From contig NBBA01000005.1 in assembly GCA_002794785.1 (NCBI GenBank), forward strand, positions 186,001 through 250,000: DNA of 64,000 nucleotides, given 5' to 3'. Under the pieces are notes generated by a model, which searched no databases, was not told the origin of the DNA, and saw only the letters and a program-made list of their open reading frames with translations. This document shows positions 38,699 to 48,442 of the stretch, piece by piece (positions within the stretch are counted from its first letter, which is position 1; every line of letters begins with the position of its first letter). The position numbers and the translations under genes are program-made. This stretch comes from Coniferiporia sulphurascens (Eukaryota; Basidiomycota; Agaricomycetes; Hymenochaetales; Hymenochaetaceae).

Positions 38699-40261
38699 CT
38701 GAGCGGGATTTGGTGAGGTTCAGATGAGGGAATGTGTTAGGTGTATATAAAGTAATTTGCAGCTGGCCGTGCGTCGCGCCTTTAAGCGAAGCGAAACAGA
38801 CTCGGCTAACTACCTCCATCAAATGTTTTTGTATTTTATGTGATCAGCCAGTGGATCAGGTACGGCGCTTGCACTGCTACACAATTCAGTACGCCTCCGA
38901 GCGCTGCGCATCAGAGTGCTCTGGCACAGCCCCATCGCGCGCCCGTCCGGGGTTGATCGGAATACGGTGCGCGACCATCGGGATCCCCGACTTGGCAGAC
39001 TCGGAGCCTTACCAACAGACTATTGTTATTCAGCAGAGTGAGGTACGGCCCAGAACGGAGGGTCATAAAAATGTTCGCCTATCTTATTGAGGGAAACACT
39101 CCGTCGAGGTCAAGATTCGAAAACATAAAAAAGATAATAATAAATGCTGCGGGATGGGTTAAGAGAGAAGCTTGTTGTCTCGCTACAAACAATCCACGCG
39201 CTTTGCTAATCATTATATAAATAGCTCGTAGTTTGACTTCCCTCGGGATTTGTCACGTTTCAGCAGTATCATGATTCATGAAACAACGCTAAAGTCTAAC
39301 CAAAACAAGTTGGTTTCCACTGAGCTCTCAGTCGGAACCGCGTATTAAAAACGACCATGTCAGGGTTGGTTATTTACGCAGTCTCTAAGGCGTGTACATG
39401 GTGATTTCGTTTCTATCACAAGCCAGAGTAAGAGACAAAGGAAGTGAGTTACACTTAATAGGGTCCGACGTTTTCATCACGAAAGGTCTTTCCCAAAAAT
39501 GACGCATGTGCAGCATTTTGTTTTCGTCTTCATGATTTTGCCTTTATTGAGGACCAAAGAGAAAAAGGAACAAGCAAGTTACAGTATAAGCCGTATGCCC
39601 AGCCTCGAAGACTGGGCCCAGAACCCAGAACCCAGAAAAAAAGAGACACTGACACAAAATGCTAACGCCGGTGCACGGGACCCGCTAAACTACTCGGACG
39701 TGTAGTATGTCTTCTGTCCCATTGTGGTTTAGTATGCGAGGGTTCTTGCATTGAATTGCCCAGATGCCCACAACGACGCTAGGAAAAAATCTATGCCCTT
39801 GCTCCATTCAGCCCTAAATGATGAGTGTGCGATACTTCAACCGTGTAGACATCATCACAAATGCATGATTCGCGTGAGGCTTGGTGAAATGTATAGCGCT
39901 TTTGCTGGTGAAATTGACGGTCTTGTTGACACGGACGCCAACGTGTAGACAGTGACATCACGTATTTTGAACGCTTGCTGGAGGGGCGAACGTAAATTCG
40001 ACTTGTGAGCCACTAATTGCGCCTCGCATCATCTTGAAAGATCATTACACAACGCCCTGCACACCATCAGCTTAACGTACAATTCTAGCACGTGTGTGAC
40101 TTCGCCTCGGAAACGTCCGTTATATTCATTAGTCACAATACAGTTCGTGTGTAACGGCCGCATAATTAAATCTCGACTCTCGTAAGCCTTGGCTTATCGC
40201 AAATTCGCAGCATTGACTTGAACTCACCGCACTATTCCAGCTCATTGAAATCACGCCATTT
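38699..40261. other. spacer right of the paralogue array
   Basis: Contains the promoter of D (TATATAAA about 38743-38751; CTCGGCTAAC 38801-38810). A short tandem ACCCAGA repeat is at about 39629-39644. No gene seen. Confidence 0.45.
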
Positions 40262-41252
40262 CTAAGGCAAAGTCTGTAGATGCGCCCTGAGCAGATCAAG
40301 CGCGCGGTAACGATGCGAGATCTTGTTCTTTTCGTCTGCACGCATCTCCGCGTATCTATTGGTCCCAGAAGAATCCGCAGTTAGCATCATTCATTAAGCT
40401 ATGGTTTTTGCATCACCACCACATGAGGCTGTGGGTCGCAGGCGGGGGAAGCGGGGAGATGGGGGTAACCTACGTCCTGCCAGTACCTTCGACCTCAAAG
40501 GTGCAGTCCCAGCCAAAGTCCTGCGGGCCGCGCGGCTGTACGATCTTGCCCTGTGTCCTGCCCTCAAAGAGTAGTGGCTCCGTTCCCGGTCCGGCGCTGT
40601 ACGCGAAGGTGCATATCGCATACGCATCCGTTGTCGGGAATCCCTGCAAAAGAGTGCTCAGTCCTGGCGGTTACGGATATTAGCCGCCAAATGGAGTCTG
40701 CATTTTTGGTCGCGTGCCTGTGGGTCCGAGGGCCTTGAGGAAGTCCTTGATGTACGGCCCGGGCAGGTCGTTCATGGCCTTGAAGCAGAGTGCGACATCT
40801 TCCGTGATGCACGGCCCATCGACCTCGTGAGGAGGTGGGTGAAGGACGCCATGAGTTTTCGGCGAGACGGTGGAAGTTTAAAGAGGGTGATAATTACTAG
40901 CTCCGCTGCACGCCTGCATTTCTCGCGCGCTACCTCCTGAGTGGTCCCTTGGAGCTCGGGAACTGGTCATTATGAATGTTGTTCAGTGAATTGACGTGGT
41001 GATATCGGCATCGAAGCAGATTGGTCAAAATGCGCAGAAAGTGAGGGCGTTCGCCTATGACGCTTACCATCGAGATCTCTTGATTCTACACTGATCGGCG
41101 CAAACCCGTCTGTGCCATCGGATAGGATAGCGCGTACCTCTCTAAGCTTGTTTGCATTTCCAGTGACGAAGACTCGAGTGATAGGCTGAGTATATAGCAC
41201 ATAATCTCATCGTCAAAGAGAGTGTATGCGTACTTATAGTCTTAGTTGCCAT
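40262..41252 (-). CDS. HAM1: inosine triphosphate pyrophosphatase (Ham1/ITPA)
   Basis: Hydrolyses ITP, XTP and dITP to the monophosphates, keeping deaminated purines out of DNA and RNA; cytosolic. Six exons (41234-41252, 41068-41172, 40898-40962, 40718-40823, 40474-40663, 40262-40355) give 192 residues, the usual length. The first exon is only 19 bases (MATKTI); joined to exon 2 it yields [18 protein letters not shown]. Other landmarks: [88 protein letters not shown] and ISHRYRAL. Intron 4 begins GC (GCACGC) and ends CAG; no GT donor restores the conserved GPTGLSTLL frame. It is divergent from EMC6. Confidence 0.92.
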
Positions 41253-42792
41253 TTTTCTTTCTGAAAAAAGTTTGTGAAGATGCTGGTCAAGAGTTTAAAA
41301 CAGGCGCTCGCAAAGGTTCGGCGATTGCCTTTAGGTTGACTCGCAGCGGCAAACTTTGTTCTTTCATGACTCATCCGCGCAGCCGGCAGCCGGACTCGTC
41401 TCTTTTGTCATCCAAACAGGTCTTCGCCGAAAACAACGCAGGAAAGGAAAGCCAGGATCTCTGGATAAACCCCAAGCGGAAAACCGGCACCGAAAAACTC
41501 TTGTCGCCTCTTCGACAACTCAGCAGACGGCAAACCGCGTGCTTTCCTTGACTCCGTCGTCGTTCCGTAATTTAAAAAAGGAGCTCTCAAATCGTCAAGA
41601 TCCATATCTTCAATCCGGTGATTTTTCTTCCCCGTCTACTCGTGCAATCGATTAAGATGGGTTCAATGCGGAAATTAAATTTCCCCTTGCTCTCTTCTTC
41701 CTTCGTCACCTTCCTTTGTCCTCGTCCTCAGCGCACAATCGGAGACCAATCACAGGATGTGCGTTTCTCAGCAATAAATAAATTCACAGATAGTCTTGGA
41801 AGTCCGGCGCCAGCTTCGCCTTCGCCTCCCTTTTTATCGTAAAAAGGCCGTTGGGTTGGTCAGTGGCTCACTTCGCTCCATCTTCGGAACTTGTCTAGGC
41901 TTCGGAAAGAGGCACTATGCGCGTCTGCGTTGGGACACCTTGACAAAAGAGCTCTACTTCCATTTCCCTAGGTGGCTTCGCTTTGATCTTTACCGCGAAT
42001 GAAAAAAAAGGGACGAAGAACAGCCGAGATACTAATGTCGCAAGCCAGTTCCCCTCTGTAAGCGCACGGTGAATTTTCATTTTGGCAGTATGATACTAGT
42101 ATCTCCGCAGCCATCTGGTGTTTCAGTGCGCCGTCGCCTCAGGTATTACATCGCCTCTTCCCAGGAGCATGGTCATCACGAATCCACGAGCACAAGCTTC
42201 TGTCCCAGCCCCGGGGAATAATCCAAATACCTTTGAATCACACCCGGCCCTCACGTACTAAACTGCAGAAACTGGACCGAATGGGGTGGCAGAAGTCATG
42301 TAAATTGAGCGGCCAAAATTCCTCAGCCCCGAACTTGAATCCTCGCCCCCAAACTTTGCGCTGTTTAGACGCCTTCGAATGAGCCCAGAACCCTCCGCTT
42401 GCGATCACCGAGACTCGTCGAGCAGATCCGTTTTTGAGAGTTGTTCTCTTCCTCCACGTGCAGGGGGGTTGTTGAGCATATTCTGTCAATCCATTGATAG
42501 GACTATGTAATTTCCGCGTCGTGTTGGGGAACAAAGCCTGCGGGTGATCCCCTGCGAAGTTCACTTAGGGTTCAGAATTTAATCGAACGTGAAGCAAGGA
42601 GATCTCCCGTAACGTATAGCGAATTATTTTATTTTTATGAGCGGGCGACTCGGGGGACACTAGTACTCTGGCACGTGCGGAAACTTTATTCAATCGAGCA
42701 TTTCTATTCACGGAGGTGAAATGTCACACGATGCGTCACTGCGTTAGCCATCACCCTGAACCTGGACGTCGACGACAGTGCCAACGACCTCC
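41253..42792. other. intergenic between ITPase and EMC6
   Basis: About 1.5 kb without a supported gene. Several short frames are open on the plus strand but show no conserved text. Both promoters must lie here. Confidence 0.45.
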
Positions 42793-43268
42793 ATGGCTTC
42801 AACGAAAGACGAGTCGGCACGGCTCATCTACGCACCTAACGTCCAGCATAACAGCGCTCTGAACTCGGTCAAATTCCTTTCGTCCTGCTTTACTGGTGCC
42901 ACTGCAGGCATCCTTGGACTTGAGAACTGGCAGGGCTTCGCGTTCTTCGCGGCGTCGACGCTGCTGACTGCCGCGTGCTTGCACGTCGTCAACTGCAAGG
43001 GGCGTCCTGCGAAGTACATTCCCGGTGGCGTTAAGGAGTTAGTGAACCCAGGGCAGGACAACGTATTCTCCTTCGTGCTGGTCTGGACACTCTTCTTTGG
43101 TGCGTCGTGTTGAGCCTTGGCCATTTGCCGGGGACGCCTAACTTGGGACCACGAACTGAATGTGTCTTCGTTTTGCAGGAATCGTTCATGGTATCTTTCT
43201 TTCCATGCTGCTTAAGATGCGGGACGAATTAGCTGATGGGTTTGCTTTGCGACGTAGTGTACGATTGA
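42793..43268 (+). CDS. EMC6: ER membrane protein complex subunit 6
   Basis: Small subunit of the EMC insertase that places tail-anchored and multipass proteins in the ER membrane. Exons 42793-43099, 43179-43190 and 43258-43268 give 109 residues, the expected size. Three membrane segments fit the family: around NSVKFLSSCFTGATAGILGL, then GFAFFAASTLLTAACLHVV, and NVFSFVLVWTLFFGIVHVYD. The middle exon is only 12 bases and the last 11, and together they give the family-typical ending GIVHVYD. Without the second intron the frame would run on into unrelated basic sequence, so this splice decides the C-terminus. Start chosen at MASTKDESARLIY; there is no earlier in-frame ATG. Confidence 0.92.
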
Positions 43269-43746
43269 AAAGGGTCTTCTCCCGTAGGCCCAGACGAGAT
43301 GAGACGCTTCTGCCGGCATACGCGTACACCACGTTAGCAGGCAATTATAGAAGGCAGGCTGGTGCTCGGCGCGCGAGACGGATCCGGAGTTGCGGAGTAT
43401 CATCCGCGATCAGGGTTCTAACTCCTCTCGTTTCAGTTTCACGAGGCTGTTTTGTACAGAGCGCTATTCCAATTCCATTTTGCCTTACAAGCGCGTCCCA
43501 GCCGAATATTCGCGCAGCACAAATACCTTCTGTAAGGCGCAATCTTGGCGTCCCGGGAAGGAAAGTTGCCCGCTTCGCCTGCGTTTCGACCAAATTTTAC
43601 AGGTGACTGCTGCATTGGAATTGTCGGCCTCGGAGACCGAGTTGGGCTGCGTGCCTTCCAAGCTCCGTGCCTTTTCGCCACGGTGAGCTTGAGCAGACGC
43701 GTATTTGTTAGTGAATGCTCCCGAGAGGGATCTGATGCCTTATCCG

Positions 43747-43783
43747 CCACGTGAATGTGATCTGCCGTGTGGGAATCCACGTG
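43747..43783. promoter_or_regulatory. paired CACGTG boxes
   Basis: CACGTG at 43748-43753 and 43778-43783, both preceded by C, spaced 30 bases (about three helical turns), about 170-200 bases upstream of the gene at 43950. CACGTG is bound by bHLH factors such as Cbf1/Pho4 types in fungi; which factor acts here is unknown. Confidence 0.4.
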
Positions 43784-43900
43784 GAATGGTGGCAGTGCAC
43801 ACCCGTCTATTTTAACCCGTCCATAGGCCGACTGGATACTTAAACCTGACATTCTTTCTGCGAGTGGCTCAGACTTGCTTTTTAGTCTCGGGCTTTCCAT

Positions 43901-43922
43901 CTCTCTCTCTCTCTCTCTCTCT
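43901..43922 (+). repeat. (CT)11 microsatellite
   Basis: Twenty-two bases of uninterrupted CT, 28 bases before the start codon at 43950. Pyrimidine tracts are common at fungal transcription starts. Confidence 0.8.
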
Positions 43923-43949
43923 GTGCTATTCGACTCTCAACTCGCCCCA

Positions 43950-44745
43950 ATGTCGGCCTCTCCTCAGTACGTCTTGCTCCAATACGGTTCGGACCCCCTC
44001 AACTTCCAGTTTGAAGACGCCGAAGAACGGCTTGCTTTCTCAGTGTACGTTTAAGAGCTGCTTATAAATTTAGATCGTAGACATCTCCAGCAGGCACCTG
44101 ACACTTATTTTTCACGTATTAGCTCAAAGGTGAAAATGGGACTCATCCGCCTTCCATGCATCGTATTAAATTAATTACCCGAATCCGTGAAGGTCGTACA
44201 GGTCCCGAACCTCGTCGTCCAGCTCAGCCGACAAGACGAATGGGCTCTTCACTACCCAGATGTCATGGGACCCCGCAATGCTTATCTGTTCTTCGGCCCT
44301 TCAAATTCACCCGGCCAAGTAGCCTACGGGAATGCTGAACGCGTGGCCATGGCGTACTACCTCCGGAAGAAAAAAGACGCGAGCAAGTAAGTTCCCTTTA
44401 CTGTGATGGGCATCGAGGGTAGATCCCCTAACAAAATTTGTGCTCATAAAGTTCACGATACTTCGTCGCCCAAAATGGCAAGGAGCTCAAATGGAAATCT
44501 GTCTCTTCACAGAGGATGGAGGTGCGTGCTCCATTATGCTTCCACTCGAAAGCTATTATACAAACGCAGTCCTTCTCCATAAGCTCTGGGACTCGCGAAG
44601 CGTCTACGCTGTTTGGGAAAAAGCACCTCCAGGCTCTGAACATGACGCACAAGTCACGCTATCGGATGCCGGACTGGCCTTTGTGACGGAGGTTTTAACA
44701 ACGCTGACCCTCAATCTCGCAGCCAAACGACTGGACTTCTGGTGA
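43950..44745 (+). CDS. small conserved Agaricomycete protein of unknown function
   Basis: Exons 43950-44042, 44193-44386 (or from 44202), 44452-44521 and 44584-44745 give 172 (or 169) residues in frame. The text is well ordered: MSASPQYVLLQYGSDPLNFQ, VPNLVVQLSRQDEWALHYPD, GPRNAYLFFGPSNSPGQVAY, SRYFVAQNGKELKWKS, QRMELWDSRSVYAVWEKA, then GLAFVTEVLTTLTLNLAAKR. It looks like a single compact beta-rich domain, perhaps DUF6593-like; that assignment is from memory and weak. There is no signal peptide or membrane segment. The final acceptor must be the AAG ending at 44583 to keep the WDSRS frame; the better-looking CAG at 44567-44569 is out of frame. It converges with TTC27. Confidence 0.7.
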
Positions 44746-45185
44746 ACCACCTCTACGTGTCCCAAACTCGTGGGGAATTACCGGGATTGTGACAATATTC
44801 CCATAATACACTATGGATCAGACTTAACGATATCACCTCGTACTTCGCTTTATTCCCATTTACGCGTCAATCATGATCGAGCCTCGTCCCCGTGGCCAGT
44901 CCCATCTCTTGGGATTCTTATGCGACTCGATCGGTTGATGTTACATCATATTCCAGCTACAAGTACACGATACTTTAAAGCTCCATCTACACGTGGCCCC
45001 CTGATGCGGGAATACGGCCGGTCTCCTATGTCTTTGCATTGGAGGCTTTCTTCTGACCGGGATCACGGCATTGCTCCTAAGCAGGGTCAGCCCGCTTGTT
45101 GATTTTTTGCTCCCCACCCTTCTCTCGTCTGTTCGACCCTGTTCTCGTTGCCATGTGCCGCCTCATACGACCATGTCCTGTCAGT
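44746..45185. other. 3' intergenic region
   Basis: About 440 bases between two convergent stop codons; no gene or repeat seen. Confidence 0.5.
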
Positions 45186-48122
45186 CTACCTTTTCAATTC
45201 CTCTTGAAGCTCGACTATCTTTTCCCAGCCGACGTCGTCTTCAAAGGAGTCACGCGTGCGAGCCGCAAAGCTGCGAACTATGCTTCGTGCCTGCACCTTC
45301 CACTTCCCTGTCTTGGCCACATCCGTCCCTTCGTCCGTCTGAGTCACATCGGTCTCTTCTTCAGATCTCGGCCCGAAATTACGCAGGACATCCACAATCT
45401 CCTCGACCTCGGTAACCGCCTCCAGCCACTTTACCCTGTCCACCTCGCCACCCTTCTCCATCGTCGCCGCCGAACTTAGCCGATACGCGTCTAGGTGGTA
45501 CTTTAACGCCTCGGTCCAGCGCGCTTGCGACGCGAGCAGGCGAGCATATGCGCGGTAGATGCGCTGCGAAGAGACGCGCGGGAGGATCGTACGTTCGAAC
45601 AGGTCCAATACGCGCGGACGCAAGCCCGCCCCCTCGTTAGGCAACCAGGTCGAGCCCGCGCCGCCATTCGCTTCCTGCGCCCCCTGCGCCGCCGCCACCG
45701 CCGCATTCGAGTCGCTTGACTGTTCGTCTGAGGCGCGTGTGACGGCGCCGACTAGGCGGTCAAGAAGGTCCTCATCGACCGCTTCAGCGCCGACCTTCGC
45801 TGCACGTTCCTCGACGACGCGCGCCTGCGCATGCGCGGCTTCGGCAAACTCCCCCACGTCCATTGACACGATCATGTAATTCGTCCACATGCGCCAGTTC
45901 GAGTAGCTATGTTTCAGCCCAATCTTGAGGGCACGGAAGGCGAGGAGTTTATGTGTAAAAGGAATGACCTCGGCAGTTCCGTTCTCGGGGCTAGCGTCCT
46001 TGATTCTAGACTGTAATTTGTTCCTTTTCAGTAACACGTTGTAGAAGAAGTATTGTAAAACTTTATAAAAAATAAAATTCCTCACCTCATCCCCGCTGTC
46101 TTCGTCGTCGTTGGCATTCTTCCCTGCGGTACTGGATGAGCTCATCCTTAAGTAAACACTAGCCAGGTTATTCCAGCTCTCGCCGTCTTCATCGTCAATT
46201 GAAACACAACGCGTGAAGGCGTCGCGCGCCTCCTCCCATCTCTCCTCCCGAACGCACGAGCAGCCAAGGATAAACCATGGCCGCGCTAGCAGGGGGTTTA
46301 TCGCGACCGCTTTCTTGAGATAACCGATGGCCGACGCGAACTCGCTGTGTGTAAAGTGGTACCCCCCCATTGAACGCATAGCCCGCCCCGACTTCTCCCC
46401 TGAGACGGTCCAGGCACGCCCGTAGTGCTCGAGCGCATTCTGTGGCTCCAGATCTCCAAGGAGGCACCAGAGCTTTGCCTCCCGCGCGGTATCGAGCGTA
46501 CGGCGGCGGCCCCCCGTCGCTGTCGCTGTCTTCCCGCGCAGCACGACGTTCTCCGCCTCCTCTTTACGGCCCTCAAGCAGATCGCGGACGATTTCGATAC
46601 CGGCCGCGGGACGCTCGAGCGCCTGCCAGCACTTGACCGCCTCCTCCCACATCTCGAGGCGCTCGAAGATCTGCAGCGCGGAGCGCACGACGCCGAGCGT
46701 GAGGAAGCGCAACGCGAGCTCGCGCTCGAGCTCCCACTTGCTCGGGAGGGGCAGCGCATGTACGAGACGCAGACGCTCGGACAGCGCAGCGTCGGCGGAG
46801 GGCATCTGGTCGACGAGCGCCTGCAGCTGCAACGTCGAGCGCTCTACTGTACGCGTGCGCGCGGCCTCTAGCCGCGAGCGCAGAAGCAGCGCGACGGTGT
46901 GTACGGACCAGTTCTGCGGGTGCGCGACGACGCGTACGACGTAGGGTGTCATCTGCTCGGTGGTGAGTCCATGCGCGGGGGACGTGTTCTTTACGTTGAG
47001 GCACAGGGACAGGAGTATGCACTGGTCGAGTGGGTCCAGCGGCGGCTGAGCCGACGGGTCCAGGTGGGCCAGCCTCGAGCCCGCCGCGCCCGCTGATGAA
47101 GAGGTAAACGCCGTCTGCTCAAGCAATGTGTCGTCGTTAAGCGCCAGCGTCTCGGGGAGCACACGCCCAGACGTCGGGTCGCCCTCTTTTACGGCAGGCC
47201 GCAGTGCACCTTGGGCCTCCCGCATCTCGGGGACTGGAGGAGATTTTCCGCCATCAGCCTGTCCGTTTCCAATAGCCTTGGCGCGGCTCTCGGCGAGGAG
47301 GACGAGCTGACTGAGATCAGTCTGCTGAAACTTGGTACGCCTTCCAAGCGCACCCGTGAGCTCGTACTCGAGCCCTGTATGCCGCGCCGCCTGCACAAAC
47401 AACTCCGCAGCCCTCCTGTCCTGCCCAAGCGTATGCGCAAGGAGGCCATGCTCAAGCGCAAGACGGCCCGCGAGGACCCGGTCTGCCGCGATGCCCACAT
47501 ACAACGGCTCAAGCGCAGCAGTCAGTGCGTCAGGAGGTGCAACCGGGTCGTCTAGGACGTGCAGATGCACGCGTGCAGCGCGCAGGCGCCACCAAGGTGC
47601 AGATTGGCAAACAGCATATGGCAGATCGAAAAGCAGCTGCGCGAGACGGAGGAACGTCGTTACGCGCGCAAGATGGTACGCAGGTTCGCCGCCGTACGCG
47701 AGTTCCGCGACGGCCTTTTGGTTCAGAGAGTCTTCAGATAGTACATTAGGAGCAATGTCGCTTTCCCGGAACAGAACGTCCGTGGGGGCGATGTCCAGAT
47801 CAGGGCCAATCCAGTTGGCCTGTATAAATGCGTGCAGACACGCGACGCCTACCACAAGACGCAGGAGTTCGTTCTCCTGATCAGAGAGATCTGGTACGGG
47901 GTCAAAGGAGAACCAAGAATGCAGAGGATCGTCGACGAGATCTTGTCCTGAGAGCCTGAGATTGAAGAGAGTCTTCGCGAGAGGTGATGTTAAAACGTGA
48001 TTGAATTCTCCCCTGACGACCTCCTGAGCAAGTCTATATACGGGAGACCCAGATAGCTCGATTGCATCGTCCCATTGACCAGCCAGCAACGCCCGCTCAA
48101 CACTTTCTAGGGGGAGGGACAT
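45186..48122 (-). CDS. EMW1: TTC27/Emw1 tetratricopeptide protein
   Basis: TPR protein of the TTC27 family; the yeast member Emw1 is essential and linked to cell-wall integrity, and TTC27 has been linked to assembly of large complexes. The frame is open over 978 codons. I infer that 46011-46085 is a 75-base intron, giving 953 residues. The N-terminal helical region includes DPLHSWFSFDPVPDLSDQEN, a TTC27-type segment. TPRs occupy the C-terminal half, clearest at RSMGGYHFTHSEFASAIGYL, ARPWFILGCSCVREERWEEA and DEDGESWNNLASVYLR, followed by KLLAFRALKIGLKHSYSNWR. A TTC27-like C-terminus follows with a conserved VVEERA helix. It is an unusual gene here, with at most one intron. Start at the first Met (MSLPLESVERALLAGQWDD). 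Confidence 0.9.
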   Translation of the reverse strand: MSLPLESVERALLAGQWDDAIELSGSPVYRLAQEVVRGEFNHVLTSPLAKTLFNLRLSGQDLVDDPLHSWFSFDPVPDLSDQENELLRLVVGVACLHAFIQANWIGPDLDIAPTDVLFRESDIAPNVLSEDSLNQKAVAELAYGGEPAYHLARVTTFLRLAQLLFDLPYAVCQSAPWWRLRAARVHLHVLDDPVAPPDALTAALEPLYVGIAADRVLAGRLALEHGLLAHTLGQDRRAAELFVQAARHTGLEYELTGALGRRTKFQQTDLSQLVLLAESRAKAIGNGQADGGKSPPVPEMREAQGALRPAVKEGDPTSGRVLPETLALNDDTLLEQTAFTSSSAGAAGSRLAHLDPSAQPPLDPLDQCILLSLCLNVKNTSPAHGLTTEQMTPYVVRVVAHPQNWSVHTVALLLRSRLEAARTRTVERSTLQLQALVDQMPSADAALSERLRLVHALPLPSKWELERELALRFLTLGVVRSALQIFERLEMWEEAVKCWQALERPAAGIEIVRDLLEGRKEEAENVVLRGKTATATGGRRRTLDTAREAKLWCLLGDLEPQNALEHYGRAWTVSGEKSGRAMRSMGGYHFTHSEFASAIGYLKKAVAINPLLARPWFILGCSCVREERWEEARDAFTRCVSIDDEDGESWNNLASVYLRMSSSSTAGKNANDDEDSGDEVRNFIFYKVLQYFFYNVLLKRNKLQSRIKDASPENGTAEVIPFTHKLLAFRALKIGLKHSYSNWRMWTNYMIVSMDVGEFAEAAHAQARVVEERAAKVGAEAVDEDLLDRLVGAVTRASDEQSSDSNAAVAAAQGAQEANGGAGSTWLPNEGAGLRPRVLDLFERTILPRVSSQRIYRAYARLLASQARWTEALKYHLDAYRLSSAATMEKGGEVDRVKWLEAVTEVEEIVDVLRNFGPRSEEETDVTQTDEGTDVAKTGKWKVQARSIVRSFAARTRDSFEDDVGWEKIVELQEELKR

Positions 48123-48442
48123 GAGAGACCTCTGCGTTGCAGTAAGTTACAGCTTAAAGTCGACGGGCGTAGTAGTCAGCACTCGGAAAAATTGAGGGGC
48201 GCCGATCCTATGCCGTAACGAGTCATCCATTTTCCACCAGTAGCATAAATACACAAGATGCAATAAACAATAATGGCCGAATATTAATGCAGGGGTGAGG
48301 AATGAAAAACAGAAAAGGAGGCATCATAAAATGTTGTCAGCCGTAAGCACAATTTGGGATATACGCAGTAGGCCTCTGGGCACAAAAAAATTGGAGGTAT
48401 ATGGAATTTGCAGAGTCGTTAATCTTATCTTTTCACTTCCAT
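48123..48442. other. short intergenic region
   Basis: About 320 bases between the start of TTC27 and the stop of the Boi-like gene, both on the minus strand. It contains the TTC27 promoter; nothing else seen. Confidence 0.5.

Larger units (their letters stand above)
43269..43949. other. intergenic, with paired E-boxes and CT tract
   Basis: No gene supported. Two CCACGTG elements lie 30 bases apart (43747-43753 and 43777-43783) and a (CT)11 microsatellite at 43901-43922 directly precedes the start codon at 43950; both probably belong to that gene's promoter. Confidence 0.45.

Noticed and set aside
38416..38727. 103-codon plus-strand frame rich in Ser/Thr/Gly
   Set aside because: It is the antisense shadow of the Gln/Ser-rich first exon of paralogue D.
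43179..43606. Long C-terminal extension of EMC6 without the last intron
   Set aside because: Splicing at 43191-43257 gives the family-typical GIVHVYD end; the read-through text is unrelated and basic.
43439..43900. 153-codon minus-strand frame between EMC6 and the next gene
   Set aside because: No conserved text, overlaps promoter elements and the CT tract; composition looks random.
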